A DNA stretch of 45,072 bases, taken from NCBI RefSeq assembly GCF_003671715.1, contig NZ_RAIF01000025.1, positions 448,246 through 493,317 on the forward strand, read 5' to 3'. The stretch is from Streptomyces sp. E2N166 (GTDB lineage Bacteria > Actinomycetota > Actinomycetes > Streptomycetales > Streptomycetaceae). Below the pieces are notes generated by a model. The model saw only the letters and a list, made by a program, of their open reading frames with translations. It did not search any database and was not told where the DNA came from. This document shows positions 43,877 through 45,072 of this stretch, piece after piece. The position numbers and the translations under genes were made by a program. Every line of letters begins with the position of its first letter. The stretch's first letter is position 1.

Positions 43877-45072
43877 GTGAACGTAACTCACCCGGCCGAC
43901 GAGCCCGGGGCCGGCGGTGGGCGCGTCGGTGACGGCGTCGGGCCCACCCGCCTCGCCGCCCTCGGCAGCGGTGCCCTCCTCTGGGCCGCCCTCGTCCTTC
44001 CCGCGGTCACCGCGGACCGGCTCGGGATGAACGAGCCGCGCCCCCTCTGGCAGCAGCTGGCCGGCCTGGGAGTCCTCGCCGTGGCCGTCGCGCTCTCCCG
44101 GCGGCAGCCGCTCGCCGCCTTCGCGCTGGCGGCGGGCCTGAGCCTCGCCGCGACCCCCGCTCTGTTCAGCGTCTCCTACGGCCCCGCCCTCGGCGTCTTC
44201 GCCCTGCTGCTCGGCCTGCGCGCGCGGCGGCCGCGTCCCGCGGTGGCCGGCTTCGTCGGTGCCGGTGTCGTCGGCACGGCGCGGATCGCGCTGGTCGGGG
44301 TCGACCCGGCGCCCGAGTGGCTGGTCCTGACCGGCACGCTGCTCTTCGGTTGCGTCTTCCCCTGGCTCGCCGGACGCTACTGGCGGCAGAGCCGGGTGCT
44401 CGCCGAGGCCGGCTGGCTCAGGGCCGCCCGGCTGGAGGACGAACAGCGGCACGCCGAGGAACGGGCCAGACTGCGCGAACGGGCCCGGATCGCCCAGGAC
44501 ATGCACGACTCCCTCGGCCACGAACTGAGCCTGCTCGCCCTGCGCGCCGCGGCCCTCCAGGTCGCACCGGGCCTCGCCGCCGACCACCGTGCCGCCGCGG
44601 CCGACCTGCGCGTCGCCGCCGCCGACGCCACCGACCACCTGCACCGCATCATCGGCGTACTGCGCGAGGTGTCCGTCAACGACGAACCCGCCCCGCTGAC
44701 CCCGGCGGGCGAGAGCGTCGAGGACCTCGTCGCCCGCGCCGCCGAATCGGGCCTCCCCGTTCGCTGGGAACCGCGGGACGACACCGCCGCCCCGGCCCCG
44801 GAACCCGGCGGCATCACGGAGCGCCTGCTGCACCGGGTGGTGCGCGAGGCCCTGACCAACGCGGCCCGGCACGCGCCGGGCGCCCCCGTCGTCGTAGCGG
44901 TCACCGGGCAGGCCCGCGGCACGACGGTCACCGTCACCAGCGGACCGGCCGCCCAGGAGGCGCCCCCTTCGTCGGGCGGTTCGGGCCTGCTCGGGCTGCG
45001 CGCCGCCGTCGCCTCGGCCGGCGGCGACTTCGACGCGGGCCCGCACGGGGACGGCTTCCGAGTCCGGGCGTA
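43877..45072 (+). CDS. NarL-type sensor histidine kinase (3' end outside window)
   Basis: The frame is open from the GTG at 43877 to the window edge (398 codons). A polar N-terminus is followed by about four to six hydrophobic segments (25-165), a charged linker (170-203), a HisKA_3 helix with H210 in RIAQDMHDSLGHELSLLAL, and an HATPase with RVVREALTNAARHAPGAP (N box) and GGSGLLGLRAAVASAGG. The cognate response regulator probably follows outside the window. It is divergent from mutY. Confidence 0.9.
   Translation, partial: MNVTHPADEPGAGGGRVGDGVGPTRLAALGSGALLWAALVLPAVTADRLGMNEPRPLWQQLAGLGVLAVAVALSRRQPLAAFALAAGLSLAATPALFSVSYGPALGVFALLLGLRARRPRPAVAGFVGAGVVGTARIALVGVDPAPEWLVLTGTLLFGCVFPWLAGRYWRQSRVLAEAGWLRAARLEDEQRHAEERARLRERARIAQDMHDSLGHELSLLALRAAALQVAPGLAADHRAAAADLRVAAADATDHLHRIIGVLREVSVNDEPAPLTPAGESVEDLVARAAESGLPVRWEPRDDTAAPAPEPGGITERLLHRVVREALTNAARHAPGAPVVVAVTGQARGTTVTVTSGPAAQEAPPSSGGSGLLGLRAAVASAGGDFDAGPHGDGFRVRA

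Overview
The window is a stretch of a high-G+C actinomycete chromosome, almost certainly Streptomyces. Codon third positions are nearly all G or C, GTG starts are common, and the order of recognisable genes (orphan nuoD, panC-nadB-nadC-coaX, argA, lsr2, clpC, sigE-cseABC, mutY) follows from memory the S. coelicolor core chromosome read in descending gene number. I see no integrase, transposase, tRNA, rRNA or CRISPR array. This is a core region with some accessory-looking cargo.

Layout. 1-2.25 kb: end of an esterase gene and a membrane-anchored coiled-coil/acidic protein. 2.3-6.5 kb: a pair of bacterial PH-domain membrane proteins, divergent from an orphan complex I subunit gene (nuoD), whose 3' end overlaps a convergent MidA/NDUFAF7-type methyltransferase gene. 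6.6-8.6 kb: a NarL-type two-component system. 8.6-11.3 kb: an ArsR-like regulator with a clear palindrome in its divergent promoter, a 71-aa protein and a threonine-aldolase-like PLP enzyme. 11.5-17.1 kb: a tightly overlapping cofactor operon (DUF2520 dehydrogenase, panC, nadB, nadC, coaX) for pantothenate/CoA and NAD. 17.4-19.9 kb: small proteins, a BlaI-type repressor, argA and lsr2. 19.9-23.6 kb: an SCO3374-type protein divergent from clpC.

23.66-32.7 kb is the most unusual part: three paralogous NACHT-domain NTPases (1012, 854 and 858 aa) on the minus strand, with a secreted HAD acid phosphatase gene between the second and third. NACHT proteins are STAND NTPases related to animal NLRs, and some bacterial members are antiphage sensors. 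This array is the best candidate for an undescribed system.

33.1-39 kb: an M23 peptidase, a TetR/MFS divergent pair with twin operators, the Streptomyces trio of RsbW-like ATPase, XRE-DUF5753 regulator and DUF397 protein, and an AraC-VOC pair. 39-42.5 kb: the cell-envelope stress operon sigE-cseA-cseB-cseC (minus strand). 42.8-45 kb: mutY and the start of another NarL-type histidine kinase, cut by the window edge.

Three themes recur. First, at least eight genes carry a TANNNT -10 box placed 6-7 nt before the start codon, as expected for leaderless transcripts. Second, the orphan NuoD has changes at quinone-site positions but keeps the arginine that NDUFAF7 methylates in mitochondria, and the NDUFAF7-like gene is its direct neighbour. 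Third, short tandem repeats occur at several gene ends and intergenic gaps.
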